In this document: one piece after another, positions 35,084 through 50,500 of the stretch | Position numbering within the stretch: position 1 is the first letter of the stretch | Layout: the number at the start of each line of letters is the position of its first letter | NCBI GenBank assembly: GCA_034190875.2 | Contig: CM067358.1 | Coordinates: forward strand, 53,010,137-53,074,136 | Source: Urechis unicinctus | Lineage: Eukaryota > Annelida > Polychaeta > Xenopneusta > Urechidae | Direction of reading: 5' to 3' | DNA: 64,000 bases | The notes under the pieces: model-generated | What the model saw: only the letters and a program-made list of their open reading frames with translations | What the model was told of the DNA's origin: nothing | Databases searched by the model: none | Translations under genes and position numbers: made by a program

Positions 35084-35322
35084 GTGAGTGGATTGTGGAT
35101 TATTGATTAACTTCGCTTTTTGGGAAATCATTGACCACCGTATACAAACATATACAAACTGGAACACATCATAACAAAGCATTTCGTAGTCGTTTTCCCC
35201 GTGTCACAATTTAAAATAATACGGATGTTTTAGTTGCGTCCTGTCGTCTTGAGCGTCTGACTGATGCTGCTGACTAGTCTTATTGTGCCCCCGCCCACTC
35301 CTGTTCTTAAACGCTTATGTTT

Positions 35323-35686
35323 CCTGTCAACATTAAGTTATTGCTAGACCATTAGTGTACCCCATAGGAATTAGCGATTACGGTCGGACATAGTACTCGC
35401 TATAAGTTTCGCACAGTGTCGCTGGATATTACTCCGAAGCCATGAATGGGAGTTATCACACAATTTCTCGCTGTGTACTGCGTGTGTTCCCTGATGACAA
35501 ATCCGCACGCATATTGATTCATTTTCTCAGCAACAGCTCGCAATTGCTCCCCAATAAGGTCGGACCTATGTTGTCAAACAGGCTAAATATATTGATTAAA
35601 ATCCTAACTTAGAATTTTCGCTGTTTCGAGATAAGCTGGTGGAAATGATGTGCTCTCTTTCCCATAACTGATTTCCAAGATAGTAA

Positions 35687-35692
<6 letters not shown>
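35323..35692 (+). repeat. Interspersed element ending in a TA microsatellite, copy 2
   Basis: This is the longer version of the element at 30729. The internal segment at about 35504-35650 is absent from copy 1. It also leads directly into (TA)n. Confidence 0.85.
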
Positions 35693-36185
<493 letters not shown>

Positions 36186-36189
36186 TAAC

Positions 36190-38555
36190 TCTTACACATA
36201 CCACCCCGAAACACATTTATACCCCCGCCCCACCCCCATTCCCTACCACACACACACTCACATACACATGCCCATGTCATTGTTTTACTTCACCGCCTAT
36301 AAATCCTGCATTGACAGTCATATACAATCATGCAATAAGTCAATTTACGTTTGTTCGGATATTATACACTATCGCAGAGATTATATGTTTAAGCTGAGTT
36401 TTCCAATTATTCTCGCTAACTTCACCCGATTAGCCAATCTTCCATTCGATACCGTTGCAGTGTTTAACCAATTAATAGTCAAAATAACATTGAGCCCTGA
36501 CTACCAGGTGAATGACCTCTTGGGAATAAGCGACTGATATCTATATCCTTGATTTAGTGGTGTGAGGATAAGTTGGTGTTTGGTAACCAGCTATCCATTA
36601 ACCGAGGTAGAGGGCGCTTGCCTTATTGTGTCAATCAACGGGTTAACCAGTTTGAATAATGAGCCTCCATTGTCAATGACCTATGTATGAAGCGGTATTA
36701 TAAATATGTTATTTCACAAGCCTCTTAAAATGCTGTTTAACCTAGCAATCTGCTGCAATAAAGTACCTCCATTATCAATAACCTCCCCTCCATAAAAACT
36801 TCCTTTGATGTAGGTACCGGTATTTAACTAGTCCTGTGAAACATGAAGCCCGTATTTTACGATAAATAACATCAATACATCAAGTTGAATTAGCCTCCAC
36901 GCCATCACAATTATCATTAATTCATAGAAACACACCCGTGCTGGTGGTATTCATACGCCATGTGGCCAGATAACAAAGGGAACTGAACAGAGTAAACCAG
37001 TCAACAAATCAATGCATATCAATTCAATTTGATTGGTGGCGTTCTAAAATAATACCATATTTTGAAAATAATACACAGAGTCAAAAGACACTGAGCATTT
37101 ACGGTCAAAATGGGACGGTGTGAATTTTTTCCACTTGTCACTTTGAGAGGCTAGAGTTATATTTCGTATCCCAAGCCACAGACAAGCATTTTCATTTTCA
37201 AAATTAACAAAGACCATCACTACCTTTGAATTACATTTTGAATAAGTGTCATAATGTTTACGTCAATGACGTCATTTGCAGCTGACCCGGATATCACATG
37301 ACCAATAATGCGACATTTAAGACAACGTTTATAGTATTCTCACTCAGCTGATGCCTCACGGACAATGTGCAATGATTAAAAAAAATCTAATTCCATAACT
37401 TGGAAGTGGGAATGTAGGATTCACCTTTACGGTATAAAATATCTGATGTCAACTAGAACGTTAGCGATTGTCAGCTAATGGTATTAATCAGATGACGCAT
37501 ACATTTTTATTGTGCCCAGTTAAACTTATGCCCTTCACAATGTTATTCAACAGGATTACACGCTATATCGCGCTACATACTGCAGCCAATCATGGTCATT
37601 AAACCCCATGCCACAGTTGGTTTCTCAAGCTTGTATTATAATTCAGCTACTGAAGAATAATATTCGGACCCGTCATTCACAAACCAAGTTGATCACAATG
37701 TCCGAATTATTCCGCGTGAAAGTGGCATCTTTTTTTTTGCGGGGCGTGGGTATTCCATAACACTAGCCAACAGCTGGCTATTAATTCGACGCATTGTGCA
37801 CTGAGCTACCTGGTTACGTGCGCTCTTGGGAAGTGACGTCAGGGCCGACTCTAGACGAATAGGCGCACGGATGGCGTTGCAATGCACAGATGCAGAGTGT
37901 ATTTAAACTTCTCGGTTGCGCTGCAATACAGATCAATACACTTATACGTACCATCTTGCAACCAGATAACAATAAGGCTATGCATGCGTTATAATCAAAT
38001 ATAAACACATTGAAGATTTTTTTGTTAATGTCATCACTATCGGTGTTCCTTATCGGCAACGCGTGTGGTAGCAGCCGCGTCCAAGCAAATACACCAAACG
38101 ATTATCGGTGGAATTTGCGTTCATTTAAAATGGGTAGGATAATTACGCTGCTGATGATAACAATGAATTAGATAATGACGCGGATACCCCCTTCAGGTTG
38201 TTTTTTTGCAATGGTCAACAGGTCAAGCAAGCACCACATGCTTGGTGATTAAACTTAACATCAGGCTTGAGTAACTTTTGGACGAAACCAACTGCAATGA
38301 AATGCTACTCCGATAACCAATCGGGTTTAATTTGCCAAAAGAAATATTATCACCATTGTATTGCTACTTATAGGAGTTATTTAAAATGAATCGTGGCGGA
38401 ATCGGGTAAAGTTCGTTGCTAATAATGTTAGAAATTCAATCACATGTGAATGTTAAAGTATGTTGCTTGTTGTAAAAATCCACATTTCAACTTTATATAT
38501 GCATCTAATCAATTTAACACAATCTAATGATCACTGTTTGTGTGTTAAGTTAAAC
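36190..38555. other. Intergenic region upstream of the giant repeat-protein gene
   Basis: No gene is recognised. A short (ca)n stretch lies at 36247-36268. The segment before 38556 presumably contains the promoter and 5' UTR of the next gene, but no clear core promoter element was found. Confidence 0.4.
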
Positions 38556-41500
38556 ATGGCTTCCGATGTCGGTAACGACGAACAACTGCGCCGTTACTAT
38601 GACAGCGATGCGACGACAAGTATGGTCCACGCTCCCCATGGCAACACGGCCAACATCCGGTCATGGAAACCAAGGCAACAGAACCACACAGGAAGCGTCC
38701 AATACAGAACACAGCCTTTCTTCGATGCCGAACCAAACACGGATTATTTTTCTTGTGACGAGTATTCCAGTACATCGCCGGAAAACAATCAGCCCCAAAT
38801 ATCCAGGGCTCCAGGTTGCTCGTCGTTGCTAAGGTACTTGTATCCATGGAGATCTAGCAAGCGCATGCGCACAAAGTTGGTGCGTGACGAGTGGAGAGTA
38901 CCAAGATTGGATAGGGATATCGAGTTTAATGAATTAAACACAGAATCCGTTATGGGTAGGGTGCGATATCCAGCGGAGTTATGTGAACATCACTCGTGCA
39001 AACTCATGGCACGGGGGCAAGTTCATTACCACCAGATGGAGATACCTTCCAGCGAGAGGGATTTGCCGCCGGATAATCACATTGATATCACCACCCGTGA
39101 ACCCAATAAGGCGAATACATATTCGCTGGCTGAGGTGCTATTTACAATGATCATGCCTTTAACATGGCTGATGAAAAAAGCAATGGGGAGTGTGCGCTAT
39201 TTCCGAGGTTCACGGAGTAGCAGAACTATACACGTCCATCGCTCACAGCCCTGTGCCCATACTGTTGCAATATCTCTCATTCTGTTCCTAGCACTGGCTT
39301 CCCCTTGTGGAGCTACAACCTCTGAGGTCCATAAAACAGATTGGCTTCGCACAAGCGGGACAGTCTCACTGCCGGGGACCAGCCAAATAGGCTCAGTCCT
39401 GACTGGAACTCAGACGTTATCTAGAATGTCTCGTTCAAGTAGCGGGTCTTCATGGACGGGGAGCTCAAGCATGCCATCCCATGCAGAACAGCCAGATATA
39501 TCGTCGGGAGATATCAGTCAGGCAAATACAATATTGCTACCATCAGAAAGCCTTGTCAGCCAATTGGCAACATCAAAATCAGGAATACAACTTGTACATA
39601 GCAGGGCAACGCAGAGCCTCGACCATCACCTAACACTGAAAGTCGCTGGTTCAGCATCACACGCACCCTTGGCACAGACCGTCCAGCTGTTCCCCAGCGC
39701 AATGACTTACGGGCGTCTGAGTGAATCACCCACCAACATGCTTTCTCCTACGATCTCATTCCATTCAAATGTATTCAACGCTGTTGTGAATGCTTCACAG
39801 AGGACGGCTATGAAATTGCACAGTCTGACACCAAGCCTTGAAGCCGTGCTCCAGTCCGGTTTAGAACTAACGACAGTTCACATAACCAGTGAAGCCCTAA
39901 ATGTGGTAACCAGCACCAAAATAGAACAAGAAACCTCTGACATCAACTCTCGTGTATATAGCACTATTACCTATTCACCCATGGTGGTGCATCTGTCGGA
40001 TTCTCACCCATCTTCACTCTTTATTGGTTCTTCTTCATTGCCCCAGCATGCTGTTTCCAGCTCTCCCTCTCAAGGTAGGCAATATATCTCATCCTCCTCC
40101 GCACCACTATCTTCTTTGATCAATCTTCCTCTAAATGACCCCTCAGAACCACTAGATCCAACATCGCATTTTGCTGGAACACAGGAGTTGTTAGGTGCCG
40201 AACTTTCACTAGATCAGTTAGAATCTTCTCAATCATCATTATCATCTTATTCAGCTCAACATGACACACTGTCTGTCGCGGCTGTAGGAGAGAATTTACG
40301 ATTTATTTCAACCGTGCCGATTCGACAAGTCCCGTCATCTTTTATGCAATCACTGTCGAAATCCCACTCCGCCGTTTCATCGGCCAAGTTTTCAACCCAC
40401 ATTTCACACCAATCATCCCCTTCAGCTTCGATTCCTTTCCATTCCGAATCATCTTCTAAGACAGCTATTCTGATGTCTTTATTACCTAATACACTTTTCA
40501 ACGGAAGTTTATCATCGCAAACAAATCCCAACATACGAGCTATCCCTAAAATGGCACATTCGATGATGCTGGCATCTTCAATGTTTCGTTCAGTTTTGCC
40601 CGCATCCTCTTCTGCCGCTAGATCATCCTTTGCCAATATTCATATTCAACCCATTTCTAATCATCATTCGTCATCGTCAACCCAATCCACTTATTCAATT
40701 CACACTCTATCCAAGCTTTCAATCATAACATATTCCACTTCCTCAATGTCATATTCGGCCTCAATCACATCCATTGATTCAATTCCAAGTGTAAGTTCAC
40801 CATCTATCACGAAATCAAATCCTGCATTCCAATCTTCATCCAGCAATTCGCCTGTTTCTTTCCTCCTCATCATCATTACCAAAAGCAGAAATGCAATCAT
40901 TGCTATTCACTGATTCATTCCTTCCCAGCTTGAAAGCAACCCATCATTCACTTTCATCCCTTGCAACAGGGGTGATCTCAATTACACCAGTTGTTAATGG
41001 ATCCTTACTTGAAAAGCCCCTCTCTTCGCCCATATCCTCAACTCCTTCTCAAACCTTATTCACAATGCTCATTCCTTACATCGCATCATCTACCATGCAT
41101 CCGGTATTTACCCCATTCTCTCGCCTGTTATCTGACCAATTGGGCTCTTTAACTCACCTTTCAGCTCCTCTGTCATCTTCAGATAAGCTTCGTTCTCAAA
41201 CATCCCTGTTTTCTATTAGACATTTTTCGTCTTCCATGTTTTCTTCTGTGTCACCTATTGAGTCGACTGCGTCACATGACTTATCTTCCATTGCGATTGT
41301 ATCTTCTCAACCATATTGGAATACACCTTCTTCCTCCATAGAAGAAGATTTTATGACGCCGTCATTTGCAATGTCATCTCTTCTTCACCCACATACATCA
41401 TCTTTCTTGTCGGCAAATTTGGAGTCGTCAACTAATGATCAACTTTCATTTCCTTCTATTGATCTGCAATCGTCAATGTCCACACCGCTCTCCGATGCTT

Positions 41501-44500
41501 CTCTCCATTCTTCCATGGTCTCAACCATCACGTTCTCTCCCTCTGTTCAGTTGCAATCCGATTCATCTCTTCAATCTGGTTACATTGAAATATCAGCTTC
41601 GCCTGCTATTCCCACAACAGACTCTCTTTCCATACTCACGAATCCCGAATCCCTTTCTTCATCAAGCATTTCGATTCTTTCCTCATCATCAATATCATTA
41701 TCAAAATCCGACATGCAATCATTTCTATCTACTGATTCATTTCTTCCCAGCTTAAAGTCAAGCCACAGTTCGCTTTCACCCCTCGCATCTCGGATGTCAC
41801 CCATGTCCCTGATCGCTCATAAATCCTTACCAGACACTCCATTTTCTTCATCCATATCTTCTTCTTTGACGGTCGAGTCGACAAAACAGATTACTTCAAT
41901 TTCAACATCTTCGTATATGAATTCATCAGTTGAACAAATTGCTTCAATCTCAGCAGTTACCACACGTCCAGTATCTACCTCATTCTCTGCTCTCACATCT
42001 GGCCAACTCGATTCCTTTACACGACCTTTAGTCTTACCGTCATATTCTAATATGCTTAGTTCTATTAGAAACCCGTCATTATTGACGCCATCTGCTATGT
42101 CAGCTATTGACACGTCGGTATTACCTGGCTCAACCTTCACGGAGATTGTATCATCTCAACCGAATTGGAAGTCAGTGTCTACTTCCATAAAAAAGGATTC
42201 ATTGACGCAGCCTTTTGCTATGTCATCTATTGGACCAGACATATCCTTTTCCTCGACGACTAATTTCAAGTCGTCAAATAATGTTCCAGTTTCATTCCTT
42301 TCTATTAATCAACAATCGTCAATATCTACGCCACTCTCTGATGCTCTTCTGTATTCTTCCACGCTCGCAACCATCGAGTTATCTTCCTCTATCCAGTTGC
42401 AATCAGCTTCATCTCTATCATCTGGGTTCATTCCAATGACAACTCCGCATTCTATTCCTACAACAGATTCCTCTTCCATACTCATAAATCCTGCATCACA
42501 AACCACATATCAAATTATCAATGTTTCTTTTTCACCAATATCTTCATCAAATGCGGAAATGTATTCAATGCTATCTACTGATTCATTCATTCCCAGTTTG
42601 AAGTCAACCCACTATGCACTTTCACCCTTTGCATCCGGGGTGCTCTCAATTACACCAGATGTACATGAATCCCAACATGAAACACCATCCTCTTCGCCCG
42701 TTTCCTCCCCTCCTTTTTCAACCTTATCAACCACACAAAATTCATATATCTACGCATCTACCTCACATCCGGTGTTTACCCCATTCTCTCGCCTGTTATC
42801 TGACCTATTGGGTTCTTTAACTCACCTTTCAACTCCTCTGTCATCTTCAGATAAGCTTCGTTCTCAAACATCCCTGTTTTCCATTAGACATTTTTCGTCT
42901 TCCATGTTTTCTGCTGTGTCAGCTATAGAGTCGATTGCGTCACATGACTTATCTTCCATTGCGATTGTATCTTCTCAACCATATTGGAATACACCTTCTT
43001 CCTCCATAGAAGAAGATTTTATGACGCCGTCATTTGCAATGTCATCTCTTCTTCACCCACATACATCATCTTTCTTGTCGGCAAATTTGGAGTCGTCAAC
43101 TAATGATCAACTTTCATTTCCTTCTATTGATCTGCAATCGTCAATGTCCACACCGCTCTCCGATGCTTCTCTCCATTCTTCCATGGTCTCAACCATCACG
43201 TTCTCTCCCTCTGTTCAGTTGCAATCCGATTCATCTCTTCAATCTGGTTACATTGAAATATCAGCTTCGCCTGCTATTCCCACAACAGACTCTCTTTCCA
43301 TACTCACGAATCCCGAAATCCCTTTCTTTCTTCATCAAGCATTTCGATTCTTTTTCCTCATCATCAATATCATTATCAAAATCCGACATGCAATCATTTC
43401 TATCTACTGATTCATTTCTTCCCAGCTTAAAGTCAAGCCACAGTTCGCTTTCACCCCTCGCATCTCGGATGTCACCCATGTCCCTGATCGCTCATAAATC
43501 CTTACCAGACACTCCATTTTCTTCATCCAGATCTTCTTCTTTGACGGTCGTGTCGACAAAAAACAGATTCCTTCAATCTCAACATCTTCGTATATGAATT
43601 CATCAGTTGTACAAATTGCTTCAATGTCAGCAGTTACCATACCTCCAGTATCTACCTCATTCTCTGCTGCTCCCACATCTGGCCAACTCGATTCCTTTAC
43701 ACGACCTTTAGTCTTACCGTCATATTCTAATATGCTTAGTTCTATTAGAAACCCGTCATTATTGACGTCATCTGCTATGCCAGCTATTGACACGTCGGTA
43801 TTACCTGGCTCAACCTTCACTGAGATTGTATCATCTCAACCGAATGGGAAGTCAGTGTCTACTTCCATAAAAAAGGATTCATTGACGCAGCCTTTTGCTA
43901 TGTCATCTATTGGACCAGACATATCCTTTTCCTCGACGACTAATTTCAAGTCGTCAAATAATGTTCCAGTTTCATTCCTTTCTATAAATCAACAATCGTC
44001 AATATCTACGCCACTCTCTGATGCTCTTCTGTATTCTTCCACGCTCGCAACCATCGAGTTATCTTCCTCTATCCAGTTGCAATCAGCTTCATCTCTATCA
44101 TCTGGGTTCATTCCGCATTCTATTCCTACAACAGACTCCTCTTCCATACTCATAAATCCTGCATCACAAACCACATATCAAATTATCAATGTTTCTTTTT
44201 CACCAATATCTTCATCAAATGCGGAAATGTATTCAATGCTATCTACTGATTCATTCATTCCCAGTTTGAAGTCAACCCACTATGCACTTTCACCCTTTGC
44301 ATCCGGGGTGCTCTCAATTACACCAGATGTACATGAATCCCAACATGAAACACCATCCTCTTCGCCCGTTTCCTCCCCTCCTTTTTCAACCTTATCAACA
44401 CACACAAAATCCATATATCTACGCATCTACCTCACATCCGGTGTTTACCCCCCCATTCTCTCGCCTGTTATCTGACCTATTGGGTTCTTTAACTCACCTT

Positions 44501-47500
44501 TCAACTCCTCTGTCATCTTCAGATAAGCTTCGTTCTCAAACATCCCTGTTTTCCATTAGACATTTTTCGTCTTCCATGTTTTCCGCTGTGTCAGCTATAG
44601 AGTCGATTGCGTCACATGACTTATCTTCCATTGCGATTGTATCTTCTCAACCATATTGGAATACACCTTCTTCCTCCATAGAAGAAGATTTTATGACGCC
44701 GTCATTTGCAATGTCATCTCTTTTTCACCCACATACATCATCTTTCTTGTCGGCAAATTTGGAGTCGTCAACTAATGATCAACTTTCATTTCCTTCTATT
44801 GATCTGCAATCGTCAATGTCCACACCGCTCTCCGATGCTTCTCTCCATTCTTCCATGGTCTCAACCATCACATTCTCTCTCCCTCTGTTCAGTTGCAATC
44901 CGATTCATCTCTTCAATCTGGTTACATTGAAATATCAGCTTCGCCTGCTATTCCCACAACAGACTCTCTTTCCATACTCACGAATCCCGAATCCCTTTCT
45001 TCATCAAGCATTTCGATTCTTTCCTCATCATCAATATCATTATCAAAATCCGACATGCAATCATTTCTATCTACTGATTCATTTCTTCCCAGCTTAAAGT
45101 CAAGCCACAGTTCGCTTTCACCCCTCGCATCTCGGATGTCACCCATGTCCCTGATCGCTCATAAATCCTTACCAGACACTCCATTTTCTTCATCCAGATC
45201 TTCTTCTTTGACGGTCGTGTCGACAAAACAGATTCCTTCAATCTCAACATCTTCGTATATGAATTCATCAGTTGTACAAATTGCTTCAATGTCAGCAGTT
45301 ACCATACCTCCAGTATCTACCTCATTCTCTGCTCCCACATCTGGCCAACTCGATTCCTTTACACGACCTTTAGTCTTACCGTCATATTCTTATATGCTTA
45401 GTTCTATTAGAAACCCGTCATTATTGACGTCATCTGCTATGCCAACTATTGACACGTCGGTATTACCTGGCTCAACCTTCACTGAGATTGTATCATCTCA
45501 ACCGAATGGGAAGTCACTGTCTACTTCCAAAAAAAAAGATTCATTGACGCAGCCTTTTGCTATGTCATCTATTGGACCAGACATATCCTTTTCCTCGACG
45601 ACTAATTTCAAGTCGTCAAATAATGTTCCAGTTTCATTCCTTTCTATTAATCAACAATCGTCAATATCTACGCCGCTCTCTGATGCTCTTCTGTATTCTT
45701 CCACGCTCGCAACCATCGAGTTATCTTCCTCTATCCAGTTGCAATCAGCTTCATCTCTATCATCTGGGTTCATTCCAATGACAACTCCGCATTCTATTCC
45801 TACAACAGACTCCTCTTCCATACTCATAAATCCTGCATCACAACCACCACATATCAAATTTCCAATGTTTCTTTTTCACCAATATCGTCATCAAATGCGG
45901 AAATGTATTCAATGCTATCTACTGATTCATTCATTCCCAGTTTGAAGTCAACCCACTATGCACTTTCACCCTTTGCATCCGGGGTGCTCTCAATTACACC
46001 AGATGTACATGAATCCCAACATGAAACACCATCCTCTTCGCCCGTTTCCTCCCCTCCTTTTTCAACCTTATCAACCACACAAAATCCATATATCTACGCA
46101 TCTACCTCACATCCGGTGTTTACCCCATTCTCTCGCCTGTTATCTGACCTATTGGGTTCTTTAACTCACCTTTCAACTCCTCTGTCATCTTCAGATAAGC
46201 TTCGTTCTCAAACATCCCTGTTTTCCATTAGACATTTTTCGTCTTCCATGTTTTCTTGCTGTGTCAGCTATAGAGTCGATTGCGTCACATGACTTATCTT
46301 CCATTGCGATTGTATCTTCTCAACCATATTGGAATACACCTTCTTCCTCCATAGAAGAAGATTTTATGACGCCGTCATTTGCAATGTCATCTCTTCTTCA
46401 CCCACATACATCATCTTTCTTGTCGGCAAATTTGGAGTCGTCAACTAATGATCAACTTTCATTTCCTTCTATTGATCTGCAATCGTCAATGTCCACACCG
46501 CTCTCCGATGCTTCTCTCCATTCTTCCATGGTCTCAACCATCACGTTCTCTCCCTCTGTTCAGTTGCAATCCGATTCATCTCTTCAATCTGGTTACATTG
46601 AAATATCAGCTTCGCCTGCTATTCCCACAACAGACTCTCTTTCCATACTCACGAATCCCGAATCCCTTTCTTCATCAAGCATTTCGATTCTTTCCTCATC
46701 ATCAATATCATTATCAAATTCCGACATGCAATCATTTCTATCTACTGATTCATTTCTTCCCAGCTTAAAGTCAAGCCACAGTTCGCTTTCACCCCTCGCA
46801 TCTCGGATGTCACCCATGTCCCTGATCGCTCATAAATCCTTACCAGACACTCCATTTTCTTCATCCAGATCTTCTTCTTTGACGGTCGTGTCGACAAAAC
46901 AGATTCCTTCAATCTCAACATCTTCGTATATGAATTCATCAGTTGTACAAATTGCTTCAATGTCAGCAGTTACCATACCTCCAGTATCTACCTCATTCTC
47001 TGCTCCCACATCTGGCCAACTCGATTCCTTTACACGACCTTTAGTCTTACCGTCATATTCTTATATGCTTAGTTCTATTAGAAACCCGTCATTATTGACG
47101 TCATCTGCTATGCCAGCTATTGACACGTCGGTATTACCTGGTTCAACCTTCACTGAGATTGTATCATCTCAACCGAATGGGAAGTCACTGTCTACTTCCA
47201 AAAAAGAAGCTTCATTGACGCAGCCTTTCGCTATGTCATCTATTGGACCAGACATAACCTTTTCCTCGACGACTAATTTCAAGTCGTCAAATAATGTTCC
47301 AGTTTCATTCCTTTCTATTAATCAACAATCGTCAATATCTACGCCACTCTCTGATGCTCTTCTGTATTCTTCCACGCTCGCAACTATCGAGTTGTCTTCC
47401 TCTATCCAGTTGCAATCAGCTTCATCTCTATCGTCTGGGTTCATTCCAATGACAACTCCGCATTCTATTCCTACAACAGATTCCTCTTCCATACTCATAA

Positions 47501-50500
47501 ATCCTGCATCACAAACCACATATCAAATTATCAATGTTTCTTTTTCACCAATATCTTCATCAAATGCGGAAATGTATTCAATGCTATCTACTGATTCATT
47601 CATTCCCAGTTTGAAGTCAACCCACTATGCACTTTCACCCTTTGCATCCGGGGTGCTCTCAATTACACCAGATGTACATGAATCCCAACATGAAACACCA
47701 TCCTCTTCGCCCGTTTCCTCCCCTCCTTTTTCAACCTTATCAACCACACAAAATCCATATATCTACGCATCTACCTCACATCCGGTGTTTACCCCATTCT
47801 CTCGCCTGTTATCTGACCTATTGGGTTCTTTAACTCACCTTTCAACTCCTCTGTCATCTTCAGATAAGCTTCGTTCTCAAACATCCCTGTTTTCCATTAG
47901 ACATTTTTCGTCTTCCATGTTTTCTGCTGTGTCAGCTATAGAGTCGATTGCGTCACATGACTTATCTTCCATTGCGATTGTATCTTCTCAACCATATTGG
48001 AATACACCTTCTTCCTCCATAGAAGAAGATTTTATGACGCCGTCATTTGCAATGTCATCTCTTCTTCACCCACATACATCATCTTTCTTGTCGGCAAATT
48101 TGGAGTCGTCAACTAATGATCAACTTTCATTTCCTTCTATTGATCTGCAATCGTCAATGTCCACACCGCTCTCCGATGCTTCTCTCCATTCTTCCATGGT
48201 CTCAACCATCACGTTCTCTCCCTCTGTTCAGTTGCAATCCGATTCATCTCTTCAATCTGGTTACATTGAAATATCAGCTTCGCCTGCTATTCCCACAACA
48301 GACTCTCTTTCCATACTCACGAATCCCGAATCCCTTTCTTCATCAAGCATTTCGATTCTTTCCTCATCATCAATATCATTATCAAATTCCGACATGCAAT
48401 CATTTCTATCTACTGATTCATTTCTTCCCAGCTTAAAGTCAAGCCACAGTTCGCTTTCACCCCTCGCATCTCGGATGTCACCCATGTCCCTGATCGCTCA
48501 TAAATCCTTACCAGACACTCCATTTTCTTCATCCAGATCTTCTTCTTTGACGGTCGTGTCGACAAAACAGATTCCTTCAATCTCAACATCTTCGTATATG
48601 AATTCATCAGTTGTACAAATTGCTTCAATGTCAGCAGTTACCATACCTCCAGTATCTACCTCATTCTCTGCTCCCACATCTGGCCAACTCGATTCCTTTA
48701 CACGACCTTTAGTCTTACCGTCATATTCTTATATGCTTAGTTCTATTAGAAACCCGTCATTATTGACACCATCTGCTATGCCAGCTATTGACACGTCGGT
48801 ATTACCTGGCTCAACCTTCACTGAGATTGTATCATCTCAACCGAATGGGAAGTCAGTGTCTACTTCCATAAAAAAGGATTCATTGACGCAGCCTTTTGCT
48901 ATGTCATCTATTGGACCAGACATATCCTTTTCCTCGACGACTAATTTCAAGTCGTCAAATAATGTTCCAGTTTCATTCCTTTCTATAAATCAACAATCGT
49001 CAATATCTACGCCGCTCTCTGATGCTCTTCTGTATTCTTCCACGCTCGCAACCATCGAGTTATCTTCCTCTATCCAGTTGCAATCAGCTTCATCTCTATC
49101 ATCTGGGTTCATTCCAATGACAACTCCGCATTCTATTCCTACAACAGACTCCTCTTCCATACTCATAAATCCTGCATCACAAACCACATATCAAATTATC
49201 AATGTTTCTTTTTCACCAATATCTTCATCAAATGCGGAAATGTATTCAATGCTATCTACTGATTCATTCATTCCCAGTTTGAAGTCAACCCACTATGCAC
49301 TTTCACCCTTTGCATCCGGGGTGCTCTCAATTACACCAGTTGTACATGAATCCCAACCTGAAACACCATCCTCTTCGCCCGTTTCCTCCCCTCCTTTTTC
49401 AACCTTATCAACCACACAAAATCCATATATCTACGCATCTACCTCACATCCGGTGTTTACCCCATTCTCTCGCCTGTTATCTGACCAATTGGGCTCTTTA
49501 ACTCACCTTTCAGCTCCTCTGTCATCTTCAGATAAGCTTCGTTCTCAAACATCCCTGTTTTCTATTAGACATTTTTCGTCTTCCATGTTTTCTTCTGTGT
49601 CACCTATTGAGTCGACTGCGTCACATGACTTATCTTCCATTGCGATTGTATCTTCTCAACCATATTGGAATACACCTTCTTCCTCCATAGAAGAAGATTT
49701 TATGACGCCGTCATTTGCAATGTCATCTCTTCTTCACCCAGATACATCATCTTTCTTGTCGGCAAATTTGGAGTCGTCAACTAATGATCAACTTTCATTT
49801 CCTTCTATTGATCTGCAATCGTCAATGTCCACACCGCTCTCCGATGCTTCTCTCCATTCTTCCATGGTCTCAACCATCACGTTCTCTCCCTCTGTCCAGT
49901 TGCAATCAGATTCATCTCTTCAATCGGGTTACATTGAAATATCAGCTTCGCCTGCTATTCCCACAACAGACTCTCTTTCCATACTCACGAATCCCGAATC
50001 CCTTTCTTCATCAAGCATTTCGATTCTTTCCTCATCATCAATATCATTATCAAATTCCGACATGCAATCATTTCTATCTACTGATTCATTTCTTCCCAGC
50101 TTAAAGTCAGCCACAGTTCGCTTTCACCCCTCGCATCTCGGATGTCACCCATGTCCCTGATCGCTCATAAATCCTTACCAGACACTCCATTTTCTTCATC
50201 CAGATCTTCTTCTTTGACGGTCGTGTCGACAAAACAGATTCCTTCAATCTCAACATCTTCGTATATGAATTCATCAGTTGTACAAATTGCTTCAATGTCA
50301 GCAGTTACCATACCTCCAGTATCTACCTCATTCTCTGCTCCCACATCTGGCCAACTCGATTCCTTTACACGACCTTTAGTCTTACCGTCATATTCTTATA
50401 TGCTTAGTTCTATTAGAAACCCGTCATTATTGACGTCATCTGCTATGCCAGCTATTGACACGTCGGTATTACCTGGTTCAACCTTCACTGAGATTGTATC

